A DNA stretch of 64,000 nucleotides from Siphonodentalium dalli (Eukaryota; Mollusca; Scaphopoda; Gadilida; Siphonodentaliidae), in NCBI GenBank assembly GCA_032622095.1, contig CP136064.1:174042310-174106309 (forward strand), read 5' to 3'. Under the pieces are notes generated by a model, which had not been told where the DNA came from, made no database searches, and saw only the letters and a program-made list of their open reading frames with translations. The translations under genes and the position numbers were made by a program. Positions 35,490-48,466 of the stretch are shown here, in pieces (position 1 is the first letter of the stretch; every line of letters starts with the position of its first letter).

Positions 35490-35775
35490 AAAGTGCTGAA
35501 GGGTACTGAGGGGGGGGGGGGGGGGGTCGGATTTTTTTTTCCAGGCACATATGCTGATTTTTCCTTTCGACCCTTGTTGGGACCCACCCACACCCGCGTC
35601 CAAAATTATTTCCGTTTTCGGCAGTTTTTTCCCGACCATTTTTGGACACCCACCCCCTTTTAACACTAAAACACTGTAAACAGCTGTATATGAATTTCTG
35701 TGCATACTATTTGTCATGGAAGTTAACATTGACATGTAAATAGGAACGAGTCATTTTGGGGTCATTCGGCCAAAA
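35490..35775 (-). mobile_element. Poly-G-bounded repeat element, inverted partner of 20100-20380
   Basis: A G17-class run at about 35511-35527 is followed by the complement of the 20100-20355 sequence, including CGGCAGTTTTTTCCCGACC and CAGCTGTATATGAATTTCTG. TGCTGAAGGGTACTGA lies directly left of the G run and resembles the motif of the neighbouring foldback at 35989. Confidence 0.7.
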
Positions 35776-35988
35776 CAAAAATTCAATCCATTAGCATAGA
35801 CCACAGGCTGATCATCATGAAATTTTTCATTTCGGTTAATATTGACATTCTAAGTTTTAAGTCAAACTCATTGCAAAAACAGTCAAAAAGACTTGCAGGA
35901 AGAAAACAATTTGAGTTGCGGAAAATATTGGTTGTTGGTCCCATCGACTACCCAAACCCAACGGCATATGGACCCCCCCCCCCCCCTC

Positions 35989-36253
35989 TGAAGGGTACAC
36001 ATGTTTTGAAGATATGCTGAAGGGTGCACATGATTTGTTATCGACCCTAACGCAGTTTCTTCAACGGTGTTCCTGAAAGTCTGGCGCCCACCATCAGTTT
36101 GTTTTCAGTTCATTTAAATTTTCATTGGAACGTAAACAATTATTCTCTAACAGAAATCATGACAGAAGCGAAAAGTAAACGTCATTTAGAACGAGATTTC
36201 AAAACCTGTGTACCCTTCAGCACATTTCAAAGCATGTGTACCCTTCAACACTT
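35989..36253. repeat. Foldback with duplicated GAAGGGTACACATG arms
   Basis: The left arm has CTGAAGGGTACACATG, TTTTGAAGATATG and CTGAAGGGTGCACATG (35987-36034). The right arm (36207-36253) is its complement: CTGTGTACCCTTCAGC, ACATTTCAAAGC and ATGTGTACCCTTCA. The spacer is about 175 bp. A C13-class run borders the left arm. Confidence 0.8.
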
Positions 36254-37666
36254 TTTATGAGAGTGACTTCTTCAGCTATATTTTGACATGGCTCATTTGA
36301 AGTTAATCACTGTTTACGAAATATATGTCGAAATAAACATTAATTCTTCTGAGCAGACTCTAAATACCACGAAAAGTTTTACATAAGTTATCGAGAATTA
36401 GCAGCGGTTTAAATTGTTCAATAACGAGACACTAATTAGCGCTCTTTATTTCAACCACAATCGAAAATCCCACAAAAGCAGCCATCAGTTTTACTTTGAA
36501 GACGAGTGAAAACGCTCCTAATTTTTTTGAGAACGCTCTTTATTCAGAAGTTCGGATATGTGTTGCGCGAATTCTTTTTGAAATATTTACACAATAGCAA
36601 CGGAAAAAAGTGTTCGGATTATGGGCGGTATTAGAATCGACGAACACATTTTTCGTTGCTATTATGCCAATATTTTAGATTAAAAGAAAATGCAGGACCT
36701 ACGCTTTTGACTGAAAATAGTATACAGTCTAATCACCCCACGATATCACCGATTATTCTTGTTCAAATAGTCATTAAATGGCGAAAAAGTTACTTTGTCT
36801 GCAATTTGGTTTTTTCCCCTACCGAACGTAATCAAGTTACAATGCGCATGTCACACCAACAGAGAGAAAGAGAGACTTCCGGAAAAGTGTTCATCTATAC
36901 TAGCGATGCGATTTTTGGATGTGGATTGTAAATCTCCACAGCTCATGTACTAGTTTACCTCATCAGTCAGGGGGTCGGGGGGGGGGGGGGGGGGATGTTC
37001 CGGGACACGAAAGTGGGTGGGTGTGTGGGTCATCACCAGCTCAAAAATAAGTTTTTTTCCGCAATCTGAAATGTTTTTCCTCATGCTTTAAAAATATATA
37101 TAACCAAGTTTGACCCAGAAATGGTAATACACATTGTATACCTAAGTATATATACTATATATAGTGTTCTACATGAGTGGGTTATCATTTCAGAACCCAT
37201 ACTGAACCACTCTGATGGATGCATAGAATTCATCACTGTTCCAGATTGTGACCCGAAAACATTTTGTCATTCAAGATTTCACCAGTGACTCTGAGTGACT
37301 TACAAATTGCTTGACCAGTTCTAACAAGATGAATTTAATCAAACATAACAACTGAAGATAATGAAATAACTATCAATTAAACATAATAAATCAATACTAA
37401 TTTTGCACTACCTGCTGCGAATTATAAAAAGCTTTTTGCAAAAATAAAATTTGATACTAGATACATCATATTAGGTAGTCAATATAAAAACTGGAAACTA
37501 AAAAATATTGCCTGCCGCTGCCTGGCATATGAATAACAGACTATACATGTATTGGGTGTCCTACTGCATCTTTATTTATGATGTTCCTCATAAGAACGAC
37601 CATCAATTTCGTAATGATTCTGTGCGAATTTTGAATCCGATACCGAACAAGAGCTACGCTGGGCGT
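36254..37666. other. Unannotated DNA with a poly-G element fragment
   Basis: Two CGCTCTTT motifs at 36440 and 36534. At about 36970-37090 there is a long G run, GGTGGGTGTGTGGGTCA, then GTTTTTTTCCGCAA, which resembles 19827-19930. No gene recognised. Confidence 0.4.
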
Positions 37667-38114
37667 GCAATATACGCCCTCTCTTGGGTCGGCGGAAACT
37701 GGTAAAAAAGGGGCATAACTCTGGTAAAAATTGGCGGGCGGAACTCAAATTCGAACTTGACCTGTGTTTTGGTGGGAGAAAGTAATATACCAAATTATCA
37801 TTGAATCCGATAAGCTCTAGTAAAGTTATCATCCGGACAACAAATTTCAGGGATTTTCTAAGTCAAATTACGTCAAATAAGGGGCATAACTCCGGTGAAA
37901 ATTGGCGGACGGAACCCAAATTCGAACTTGAACTTACTTTTCGGCTAATAAACCCACATACCGAAATTTTATTAAATTTGGTTCACTCTAACTAAAGTTA
38001 TCATCCGGACAACAGGTTAACGGACGGACGCCCGCCCGGACGCCCGCCCGCCCGGACGCCCGGACGGACGGACCAATACTATAATACGGCATTTTTTTCA
38101 AAAGGGCGTATAAT
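37667..38114 (-). mobile_element. Non-autonomous element with TATACGCCC ends (second member)
   Basis: The left end is ATATACGCCCTCTC. The right end is the complement of TATACGCCCTTTTGAAAAAA, preceded by a (GGACGCCC)n-type G/C tract (about 38018-38070). It holds two tandem units of about 165 bp, each with GGGGCATAACTCYGGTRAAA, TTGGCGG, AATTCGAACTTG and AAAGTTATCATCCGGACAAC. These are the complement of the units at 7503-7900. Confidence 0.7.
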
Positions 38115-38157
38115 AATGAAAAGTGAATAATAACGTGTTTACTGTGTGTCATCTCTA

Positions 38158-38203
38158 TGATAATGGTGATAATGGTGATAATGGTGATAATGGTGATAAT
38201 GGT
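38158..38203. repeat. (GATAATGGT)n microsatellite, about 5 units
   Basis: Nine-base unit repeated in tandem. Confidence 0.95.
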
Positions 38204-38287
38204 TACATGTGTGTCGAATAAGTGTTGAAAATGTCAATGAGACAACCTTGAAATTGCGACGAGAAAGTGACTTAGAAGACACACAAT

Positions 38288-39413
38288 CAGGGATGTGGCT
38301 AGAGGGTCTCCGCTGGGGGGGGGGGTGTCCACCTTGGGAATTTCCAACTGCACCCCCCCCCCCCTTGAGTCGGAATCACACCAACACAACTTTTTGCATA
38401 ATTCCATTTGCACCCCCTCCCTTGAGTCGGAATCGCACCAACACAATTTATTGCATAATTCCATTTGCACCCCCCCCCCCTTGTACCTCTTGCTCAGGCC
38501 TAATTTCCTATATATTCATAAGCCATGCTTCTATTTTCCCAATATGAGAACATTAAGATATTTTAACCTGAAAATTGCCCCAAAAAAACAACTAGTGATC
38601 TAATTCCAGACAAATGCACACAGCTACCGACAACAGACCAGGAAACACCGAGCCGACCATGGTTGTAATGGCCCGGTGTGAGAAAATTTTGAAAACTATA
38701 TACAAGAAAATCGCAAATCCTAGCATCTATAGACTGGCCTCAACTGAAGCTTTCCTAGTGTTTGAAATTTCAAACCTCATGCTCCCCCTCAGGTTGGAAA
38801 ATTCTTCAACTGATGACCATTTATGTCTACAAGTTTGACCAAATGTAGTAAAATATTGTTTTGCTAAACTAATTAGCAGTTTTGTATTGGCACACCGGGC
38901 CGACCATGGTTCGGCCCGGTGTGCGAAAATTTTGAAATCTGAACAAGAAAATCGCAAAATCCTAACATCTAGACTAGCCTCAAGCCTTCCTACTGTTGGA
39001 AATTTCAAACCCTACACCCCCACTTAGGTTGGAAAATTTCCAACTGATGACAATTCCAATGACAATGTTGACCAATTGTATGACAATATTGTTTTCTTAA
39101 ATTAACTAGAAGTTTTTTGACTGGCCACGGGGGAGGGACCAGGACACAAGCTTTCCAAGTGTTGGAAATTTCCAACTGATGTCCATTTCTGTCAAAAATT
39201 TTGACCAAAAATAGGAACATATGCAAATATTGGTCGAAAAACAATAAATTTCCACCAATAAATTGTTTTATAATCAAACTACAAGAACATTTTCAACCTA
39301 TTGTTGGTGTAAAATTTCGTTGTGGCAGGTATGAAATTTCCAACTATTGAAAATATAGCTCTCTGCTGGGGGTGAGACACCCCCCCACACCCCCCCCTCT
39401 AGCTACATCCCTG
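38288..39413. mobile_element. Non-autonomous hAT-like element with 8-bp target duplication
   Basis: Perfect 8-bp direct repeat CACACAAT at 38280-38287 and 39414-39421. The ends are CAGGGATGTGGCTAGAGGG and the complement of CAGGGATGTAGCTAGAGGG, one mismatch in 19. CAGGG-type termini with 8-bp duplications are the hallmark of hAT transposons. The 1126-bp interior has no transposase. It has three units of about 62 bp with CCCTTGAGTCGGAATC (38355-38500) and a twice-repeated block of about 240 bp around CGGGCCGACCATGG and AAAATTTTGAAA (38640-38960). Confidence 0.85.
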
Positions 39414-39421
39414 CACACAAT

Positions 39422-39912
39422 CTTCCAGAAACAGTTTCAGAAATTAGAATATTTTTTCAAATAAAATATAACGTTGCATTAATTCCCTATCTTCAGATAC
39501 CCCTTGCGTTTTCTACCAATACTATTGCTCTTTATGGGTGGCACTGTGTGAGTATGATTGCACTTGGAACCTTCATAGGAATGACTTCAGCGCGATGTTT
39601 GATATCTCTGATAAGACAAGAGAATATGTTCGGTTCTCACAATTAGATCAACGGATTCCTGGGTGCCCTTCGCTCTTCATCGATCTGATCGAGGGGCGGA
39701 ACTTGCTATCCATTACTGGTATACCGATCGCCCTAATTCGGAATCAGCCTTGATCTGATATCAGTGCGATGTCAAATTGGTGCTATAGTATATTCTATGT
39801 CCCATTTATTTTTTGTGAGAAACTTGATTTGAAATATTTACTACCCGGTTTTCATATACATGTTCCTTATTATTGTCGTATGTGGTTTTTATTTGACCCG
39901 TGCATGCATGCA
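39422..39912. other. Unannotated DNA
   Basis: A 71-codon open frame (39538-39753) shows no recognisable domain; nothing else seen. Confidence 0.35.
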
Positions 39913-39917
39913 ACATT

Positions 39918-40415
39918 CACGGTGGGGAATCACGTGGTTTCGAGTTGATGAGAATCACACATTCAAAATGGCCGAGGTGATCTAAAACGCAACTAAAAGC
40001 AAAGAAAAAGGTAATAAACTAAGATATGACATATTTTTTTTGACAGCTACGAGCAGATGCTATACTATTTTTCAAGCAAGCTGACACCTCATTTATGTCC
40101 AAACCCACATTTGATTGCTCTAACAATCTGACCAAAGTTGTCAGTCGAAGGATTCTCCAAGATGTATGGACTGTCGTATTCCACGCACATCCGACTGGCA
40201 ACTTTGGTCAGAATGTTATAGAAAAAGTATTTCCGAACAAAAAGGTATCAACTTGTTTAAAAAATAGACTATAGCATATGCTCGTAACAGTCGAAATGCT
40301 ATGTTTTGAGTCAGTTCGTCATATAATTTTTTTTTTGGGGTGCTTTTGCACTAGGCTCGGCAATTTTGTATGCGTGGTACTCACCAACCTCGAAACCACG
40401 TGATTCCCCATCGTG
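39918..40415. mobile_element. Candidate Transib/RAG-like non-autonomous element, 5-bp target duplication
   Basis: The left end is CACGGTGGGGAATCACGTGG, then TTTCGAG. The right end is the complement of CACGATGGGGAATCACGTGG, then TTTCGAG: 26 of 27 identical, with weaker similarity for about 15 more bases. A 5-bp direct repeat ACATT flanks it at 39913-39917 and 40416-40420. Transib elements and RAG transposons make 5-bp duplications, and their ends begin with a CACNRTG heptamer like the V(D)J signal. The 498-bp interior has no credible transposase. Superfamily assignment rests on end sequence and duplication length only. Confidence 0.55.
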
Positions 40416-40420
40416 ACATT

Positions 40421-43250
40421 GGTATCGAAAAAATATCAGTTTGAATATTCTGCTTGTTATTAACTGAAACGTGTTTGGAGATACATTTTCTGAAGTTATA
40501 GGTTTTCTCGTCAATGCTATCATAATTCTTGAGTATCTCAATCATCTAAAAGTAAAAAATTCCCACATCTCGCAATTTTCGGTGTTATTTTAACCCAAGA
40601 ATTATCATAGAAATAAGATTTTTGACAGCTACTACAGGAGTAAAAATGCACTATTTCCAACCAGTCACTTCATTGGCGCTCCGCCAAATTCGGTTTTCAT
40701 TGCTATATGTAGCCTATTGAAGATTGGAGATACGTACAACATAACAGCACTGAAACTTATTTGATCACATGGTTCAAAATAATTCAATTCACTATAATAG
40801 TCCGACTGTTCTCTCTTATCATTTTCTACTTCACCCACTTGACTATATCCATATACTATACACTTTTATCGTCCCCTGCGACCATCATTACATTGTTACT
40901 ACTACACACTATCTCTCCATCTCTCTTCATCCATACTTCACCACGCCAACGCCCAACACCATCATCATATTTGTATTTGTATAAATGTGTATGTAAATAT
41001 AACTCTCCCATGAGTTAAAGATTTAAAAAAACAAAAAGCCTCTCATTCAAATTTGGTATACTTATAATTTATGTTAGACATAGTGGTGATTTTCGGACAT
41101 GAAATCCCTCTCCGAATCGGATGTATCAGTTTCCCGTCAAAACGGACTATAAACGAACTCTATATCACTCAGAATTCATGTCGACAGTGGAATTGGGACA
41201 TCACTGTATGCAGTGCATGGGTAACGCTATGTATCGGTACAATAACATTTTGAAATTTCAGACTGAATACTAGATTAAGACTGCTCAGTTTGCTATATGT
41301 TGAATATTTAGTGCTAACTATCTGCATGGTTGAATATTTCTTGAGTTCGGTCAGATTTTAGATTCACTATAAATTTTACACTCTGCATGTACGACACTTA
41401 TGAGTTCTTTGTAATTTTGTAATTTTCGTGCATGAGGTATCATTTTGAATATTTCAATCCAATCCGATCCAATTGGGTTATTTTGTCTGGTTCATGGGAG
41501 GCATGATGGGAGCTATTTGTACAGTTATAACAGCACAATCCATTGAACACACAATGACCTGGATTATATAATTTTATCGGTAACAAATCGAGTAAGAAAT
41601 GCAATAATGGTGTTCGAATCTCCAATGAACAAACTATCTAAGATGGCGCTCAACGCTTTCTCCAACACGAACATAATATGATAATTTGCATATATGGAAA
41701 CGACATATCTACCTTCGCGTGTGTGCAGCTAGCTTAAGAAAAGTGAAGGATGGATATATATAAACTATAAATCAAGATCTGCATGGCTCTAGAAATGGCG
41801 ACCAAAATGGCCGAATCCACGAAAAAGCTTAAATATTCGACTGAGTTTCAATTTGTGTACGGACTATATAACTTTCCAGCCACCATATACACGTTGATGC
41901 AAATATAATTCACTCATAACCATCAGAAGAAATACTAATTTCTGTGACAAAATAAAACACATCTATCATTTAGGTTCATATGCTCTAAAGGAGACACTCG
42001 AACTATGTTATACCTCTTGGTCACGAGGAAAAGGACTGCACGGTCGCATGGAAATTACTTATAATCTATACGTATCCGCCCAAGACCGTTTTTCGTGTTC
42101 TCCAATTGTGTTCTCGGCTTATTTGTTCGTGACGACGATATTAAAAATAAATCGGATATAAACTATATGGGGCTCAAAGGGATAGCCTATGAGAAGCATC
42201 CCAATCTATCTATCATTCCGATCTGAATATTGCCGTTTCGAAATAAGAAATTAAAATTCTTCACGTATTCTGGAGCAATGTGCCTCTCATAAGGGCGAAT
42301 GTCTTCAGCATTCAATCAGAGATCTATACTAGTATCTAAAATGATTGCACGGAAATCACAATACGAGGTATTGACATATCATAGAATATCGCCAATTACC
42401 GAGGCTATATATTCGAAGAGTTAACAAACGCTTACACCATCCAGGATAGTATCAAAGTGATCCATTGTCTTCATCCACAATGCAATGCCAGAACAGCTAT
42501 TTGGTTTTCGAATGTCCGAAGTTACCCGCGTCGAGCATCGATCGATTTGAAGCCACTTACTGGATACAATTACCTCTTCACACTACACAACACGATATTT
42601 AATTATCACTTGCAAAGACCAATGATAGCACACAATAAAGCAGTGAAAATGTTTTTATGCAGAAAATTGATTTTCTGCATTGACATCTTGATTAATTGTT
42701 TCGTCCCGTTTCACTTTAATTTCATGACAGTTTGTTATTCTGTCGGCATTTAAGATTGATTGTTCCCCGGCGTAAATCCGGCGCATAAGACTTCCCCTGC
42801 TTTCACTTGAGGCTGGGAGATACAATGCCAACAAATGGAAGATATATGTTCAGGTAACATCAAGGTGTGCTAAAGAACGGTGATCGATTTAATGGCACTT
42901 ACGGCGCTCCATACATTACCAAGAAAACCCGCGCCGCAAATCTGACAATTATCCTATCTATACTAGATATTAACGCTGGAGTTGGCAGTTCCAGCTCGTT
43001 GCAAAAAGTCAATCCATGAATGGACAAAATGATTAAAACCATTCTGTTCCAATTATATCCGGTTTAAAGGTACCACTGATGTTTCAGAGACAATCAAACT
43101 CCAATATGTTTGTATATATGCAACAATATGAGCCTCATGAAATATCAATATTGATATTTGCTGAAAACTAAAACAAAATCCGTGTTGACCCAAATACGAT
43201 CATGAAACATGATCATAACGGGAGCTGCGCTGGTGCAGCATTAAAGATCC
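40421..43250. other. Unannotated DNA, nothing recognised
   Basis: No supported exon or bounded element. GATTTTTGACAGCTAC at about 40617 repeats a motif inside the neighbouring element (near 40034). Confidence 0.4.
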
Positions 43251-43412
43251 TGTGCAAGTGCATGCTCTTATATATGCGAGTCAGCCTAGCACATATAAGG
43301 GAGTGTACTGGCTTACACTGTCAAGGTAAATATTGTTAGGCCAGTGTATGCTCTCATATATGCGAGGCTCCCTGTGGGAGACTAGCATATATGAGAGAAT
43401 GCATAGGTACAG
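43251..43412. mobile_element. Palindrome-bearing repeat, family B related (two hairpins)
   Basis: Hairpin 1 (about 43253-43312) and hairpin 2 (about 43339-43410, CCAGTGTATGCTCTCATATA paired with TATATGAGAGAATGCAT) are joined by GGCTTACACTGTCAAGGTAA then ATATTGTTAGGCC. The joiner is the complement of that at 34142-34175. Confidence 0.75.
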
Positions 43413-43431
43413 GGTTTTTGCAAAATTTCAG

Positions 43432-43520
43432 GAAGCTCCAGTCATGGAAGTATTAAGTACAGGGCCGGAACCTCGTCGTTATATTTGCTCGAAAATTGCG
43501 ACAAGAACTCTCACATCAGA
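43432..43520 (+). CDS. Candidate isolated exon, unknown gene
   Basis: GCAAAATTTCAG (ending 43431) and ATCAGA then GTGAGT (43521) bound an 89-base open frame, EAPVMEVLSTGPEPRRYICS followed by KIATRTLTS. It is more GC-rich than its surroundings. No protein family was recognised and no partner exon was found nearby. It abuts a palindromic repeat, so it may be repeat-derived or chance. Confidence 0.2.
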
Positions 43521-43524
43521 GTGA

Positions 43525-46500
43525 GTATTCATCGTTTTATTCACCTATATAAATAACTCAACAACAAAAAAAAATATAGCGAATGGGATATGTATCAATT
43601 TTTGCTAACTCACTATGAACCCCACCCTCATACTAATATGATCGTTGAGAAGATATACATGTTCTAGTGACTTCGGTCACCATTTTTCGAGTTTGTGAAT
43701 TTGAACTCCAGAATTTCCTAAAAACAAACCTGTCCAATATTCGGAGTATCCGATATGAGCTGTTTGAGTCTAATAGCCTTGCTGATGTCTTTGAAATTGC
43801 CAGTCGTGACATATTGTGGTCATTTTAGAGCAATTATGATGTACGTCGCAAGCTCTCCGAGATAAGAATATAACTTTGTCACACACCATGCACGCTATTA
43901 ACAGATTTAGACAAGAAACCATGTACACTGCTGCAACATGTTCTGTATTCTTCTGCGATGGAACGTCATGTACTGAGTATGTTTCTAATGATCGCTATAC
44001 TAATGATAGCTGGAATGCTCCGTGGCGGCTATTGGGCGTCTTCAAATCATCTTTAAATGCTATCAATCGTTCTTTCAGTGCTATCGAACGTTCTTCGAAT
44101 GGTATTTTGGGTTACCTTTCGACCCCATAATTCGAATAAGCCCATGCTTGGTCGGGAAATATAAACTCATTCTGCTATTTCTCAATGTATGCCCATGCTA
44201 AAGTTATTTTCAACGCGAGTTGTAAGACAAAACAAAAGCACACTATTTAAGGATTTATATGATGGGTTAATTGTACTAACATGGCCATCAGTTCGAAAAT
44301 GTTCAACCAAATGGAGTGTCAGAGGAAAGTTCCAACAGTGGGAAATTTTATGTATGACATATAGGAGAATAGAGTGTCTGGGCAGACATATTATTTCTAA
44401 TTAAGCATAAGTATCGATGGTCGCACTACGGACATGTCGCTTGTCTCTACCACCGGATTATTGTTTGCATGTTCTGCTACAAGTTGGGCCGATATCTCAA
44501 AACGTGTAGCTTTGGCGTCGTAAAATCACATGACTTTTCCCGCCAAGTGCAGATCCATAGTGTCATAGAAAATACATAGTTAAAAGTTACACGTAAGTGT
44601 GGCTGATCCTGAATATTATACGATTCATTTGAAATGTTGTTCTACGAAAATACTCAAGTTTGCTTCTGGTTACGCATTAACTGATGCTTGCAATATCAGA
44701 GAACCGTGGTGGGGGAGGGTGGCTCTTTGTGGGAAGTCGACAGCTTCTGGTATCTTATCATTGCTATCACGATTCCATCTCTCGACAGCATTGTCAACAC
44801 TATTTACTCCTCAGTAATTATTTGTCATATAATCAGCGATAAATCTCCATTGACTTGTTGGCTCGCGTATGATAGATCTGTCATGAGCAGAATCTGCCGC
44901 CGACACTGCGCACATCCCCGTCGATGTCAATGCTCCATTAATGACCGCGGTCGCCAAGAGAAAGTAAAGAAGACCATATGTCCGTGATAACAATTAACTT
45001 TTTCAAGGAGCGCCTAACTGCACACGCCGATGACATATTGTTATCAATATTACACGTTCTGATGGAGTCCGGAGATATAATTCCATAACTGCCCCATTAA
45101 CGATGGTTCTGATTGTGATCTTTGTACTTATCTTGTTGCGTATTTTCAAATTAAAGGAAGCACAATAAAGTCTTATTGGCGAGACGATACCATTGTAGGT
45201 TACATCTAGCCGGCCTCATCTTTACAATGCTTAATTCTTAGAACACCCATTGAATTTGGTGGTGAATAATTATGCACGGATGGATCTGGTTTAGAAAAAA
45301 ATCTGTTTTGACAAGGAAAATGTCATAGATAAGATAGAGCCAGATGTCTTAAATTTTCTTGACTAAAAATTCGTGGTATATTCTTAAGCCTTATTACCTG
45401 CTCCTATGGCCCGAATTGATTTTTCTCTCCCTTTCTCTCTCTCTTGATTTGTGACTCCCCTGTTTGTTGATTGTATAAAGGTGAAAATACCTACACCTCT
45501 TACTATCTGTACACCATGCAGAGCCCCATCTCAACGATACGCATGACATCGCATACCAGTGTTACCATTCGTGATATTCATACAAATTTGATGTTGTATT
45601 AGTTGTATGTTATATGTTGATGTTGTAATAGTGGCGAAGTGTCGACTAATTTGTTAGTTTTATCAAGCGAGAGACACGTTGATAAACCTATATTGATTCA
45701 GCAAAGTCTCATAAGAGTGCGAACCGATTTTCGCAACAACCAAACAATAGTGAGCAGACCCGACCTCTTTGGGCGGGGGGGGGGGGGGTAATATTGATTG
45801 TTGTGCCAATATATATATGGTAATGGGAATGTGTATTGAAAAAAATTCTTGCATAATATTGAACGATATTCGTATCTACAAGCCCAACTGGATCGACAGG
45901 GCGTGCTCCAATTGGCGAGATTTCTTAGACATGGGGGCGGGGGTGGTACCGATGGGCACGCATATATGGTCTTAGTCATGGGCGTTAAGGAATAATCGCA
46001 CATCTTAAACGTTATTCACAGCTGAGCTTCCCATTTGGGTTGAATTGGCCCGCTGCTACTGGCGATATAATGTTGGCCGGGATGGTGGGGGGGGGGGGGG
46101 GGTGTGGTGTATTGACCAATTCTTGCTAAACGCCAACTGGGTCGACTTGACGTGCTCCTGTTGTTCAACACAGCGATTATCAATTGTGGGTTTTCGTCCT
46201 TCCAGAAGGCTACTAGCTATGTTATGCGTTTGAAGACGTTTTAAAGAGGAACTTGTAGATGATTTATACACCGTTTGGTCTATACATATTGAAATTATAT
46301 GACAACAGTGAAAATTATAATGCGAACATATCGACGTCTTCACAATTTCTGGCCACCAGTTTCGCCGCCAACTTGTTATTGCCCAACCCAAACGGATACT
46401 TTGTACCAATGCTTCCTATATATACCCACCAATCTCAACCAGAATCAGTTCTCGGATCGCCATAACGATAACTTAAGAGAGGTTAGCGATGCTGGTAGAG

Positions 46501-47880
46501 CTTGCCTAACCATATGTAAATATGGGTGGAATTCACGTATAGCAATATCGCACGTTGTAAGTAAGTATATACGTACAGGAATATTCGACATGTTTTCAAA
46601 TTCAATCGCCATTTTAGCCACCATCTTGTAATAGGAAATTGTTTCTTGGAGGGGATGTAAGGTAATTTCTTTGCCTCAGTATTTACTTTGCCTCAGTATT
46701 TCTGATGTGAATAAAAGAAAACCATAGTCAGAAATGGCAACGCCATCTAGATCATATTTTTACGCATATATAAAATATATTGGAGTTTTAATGTAGTGAT
46801 TGTGAAAAATGTCTATATAGGTAATGGCTATGTATATAGTTGATTATATGATGTGTTCACAAAGGGCGCATACGTTCCGATTGGTTGAAAGGTTCATCGC
46901 CAAACATGGAACGGCCATTACATTGATACACCAATGTATTACTGGTTATATCCAAACACCCATTGCCAACAAAATGACAAACGCCTTGACGATTGACATG
47001 TTATTATTTTGACGTGTATCCAGCTCGCGTTCTCTTTTACGACATTAGAATTGTTTTCGGCTGGCATGTATCTTTTCTTTGTTATTTGTTCTAATTTCTA
47101 TCGAAATAGAGGTCTGCAATTGACTGACAGAAGCCAATATACGGCGGCTGACCACTGAATGATTTACAAACAATCTCGAGAGTCATTATGAAATAATTTC
47201 CGATAAGGTTTCATTCACCACCGATTATGGAGACTAATTAATCACAATGTCTTCAAGGTTTCATAAAAGCATCACCTCAGAATTCCGTTCAAACAACTAA
47301 TCCTTCCAATCATTACAACAACTGCGCCTAATCACTGAAAGTTTCTCATTGGCCACACCAGAAAAACCTCAAAATCTACTAATCGGATTAAATACACTCC
47401 GCATACTTCGTAATAAGACCTTTAGTCTATATTCCCATTCTTGGTAATATCTGGAACGTATTCGAGCTCAAACAACATTTAAAATGAAGGTCATGGTTGA
47501 CTGACAAGTAAAAGCATGTGTCATAAGAAAGCGTTAGATGTTTGTACCCTTAGAGATTCATACTGTCCGACGTAACATCACTGTCCAAAGTCACCCCATT
47601 TTACGGTACAGCAATGTTACCTGAACAGTATGTTATGCATTGTATTCCCGAAATAAACTCTTCAAGAGTCGTCCAGCCATTGTTCACACCAAAATATCGA
47701 AAGCAATTACGCTGTCGTAAAACTTACATACTGCAACAATGAGACATCCGCGAAGATACATCGGCGAATACATCCATCCTGCAAAAGTTTAACCCGTACG
47801 GAAATTGCTAGTACCTTTGTAATCACAGCAAGGGTTGCTTCAGCCAACTTGAATTTTAGGTATTGAAGCTTTAATTTAAT
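43525..47880. other. Unannotated DNA with two poly-G repeats
   Basis: Two G-run loci (about 45775-45788 and 46088-46102) are each accompanied by CCAACTGGRTCGAC followed by a GTGCTCC stretch, a degenerate duplication about 280 bp apart. A pyrimidine tract lies near 45420-45446. No gene recognised. Confidence 0.35.
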
Positions 47881-47882
47881 GT

Positions 47883-47923
47883 AATGTAATTAAATTAAAT
47901 TAAATTAAATTAAATTTAATGCT
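47883..47923. repeat. (TAAAT)n-type microsatellite
   Basis: TTAAATTAAATTAAATTAAA and variants. Confidence 0.9.
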
Positions 47924-48466
47924 CAATAGGTACCGGTGGTATTTATTTTTTTATTTTTTTTGGCATTGAACCTCATTCCCCAAAAATTATAATCATAACT
48001 TAAAAAACATTAATTATACACCGGAAATAAAACGTGGAAAGTATACCTTTTTCCATGTTGTCAGCTTTAAGTGTGATAAATATCAAACGAAACACGTTAT
48101 TCAGGATTCATTATTGCACTTATGTGCTTATATATTGACGTAATTTTGTCACATTTGCAGAAACATTGGAACCGAAAACTCTTATAGCTATTTTTAAAAA
48201 TCCGTTTCCCTGTTATACTGCACCCATGCACCCTTCATGCATGTTTTGGCTTATGACATTTTTTTTTTGAATGTGTAACTGTAGTTTCTCTTGCATCTCA
48301 TTATGCAGAATATCTTTACTGGATAGGTGGCATTACTGCGTATTTCGAGAATTTCCATAAAAACTAAGATGGCCGCCAAAATGTCCGCTTTCCTCGCCAT
48401 CAGTATAATCAGCTATAAACGAACAAACGTAAAGTGGGTGGTATTTTATTAGTACAATACGTATCT
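47924..48466. other. Unannotated DNA
   Basis: Nothing recognised apart from poly-T runs. Confidence 0.4.
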
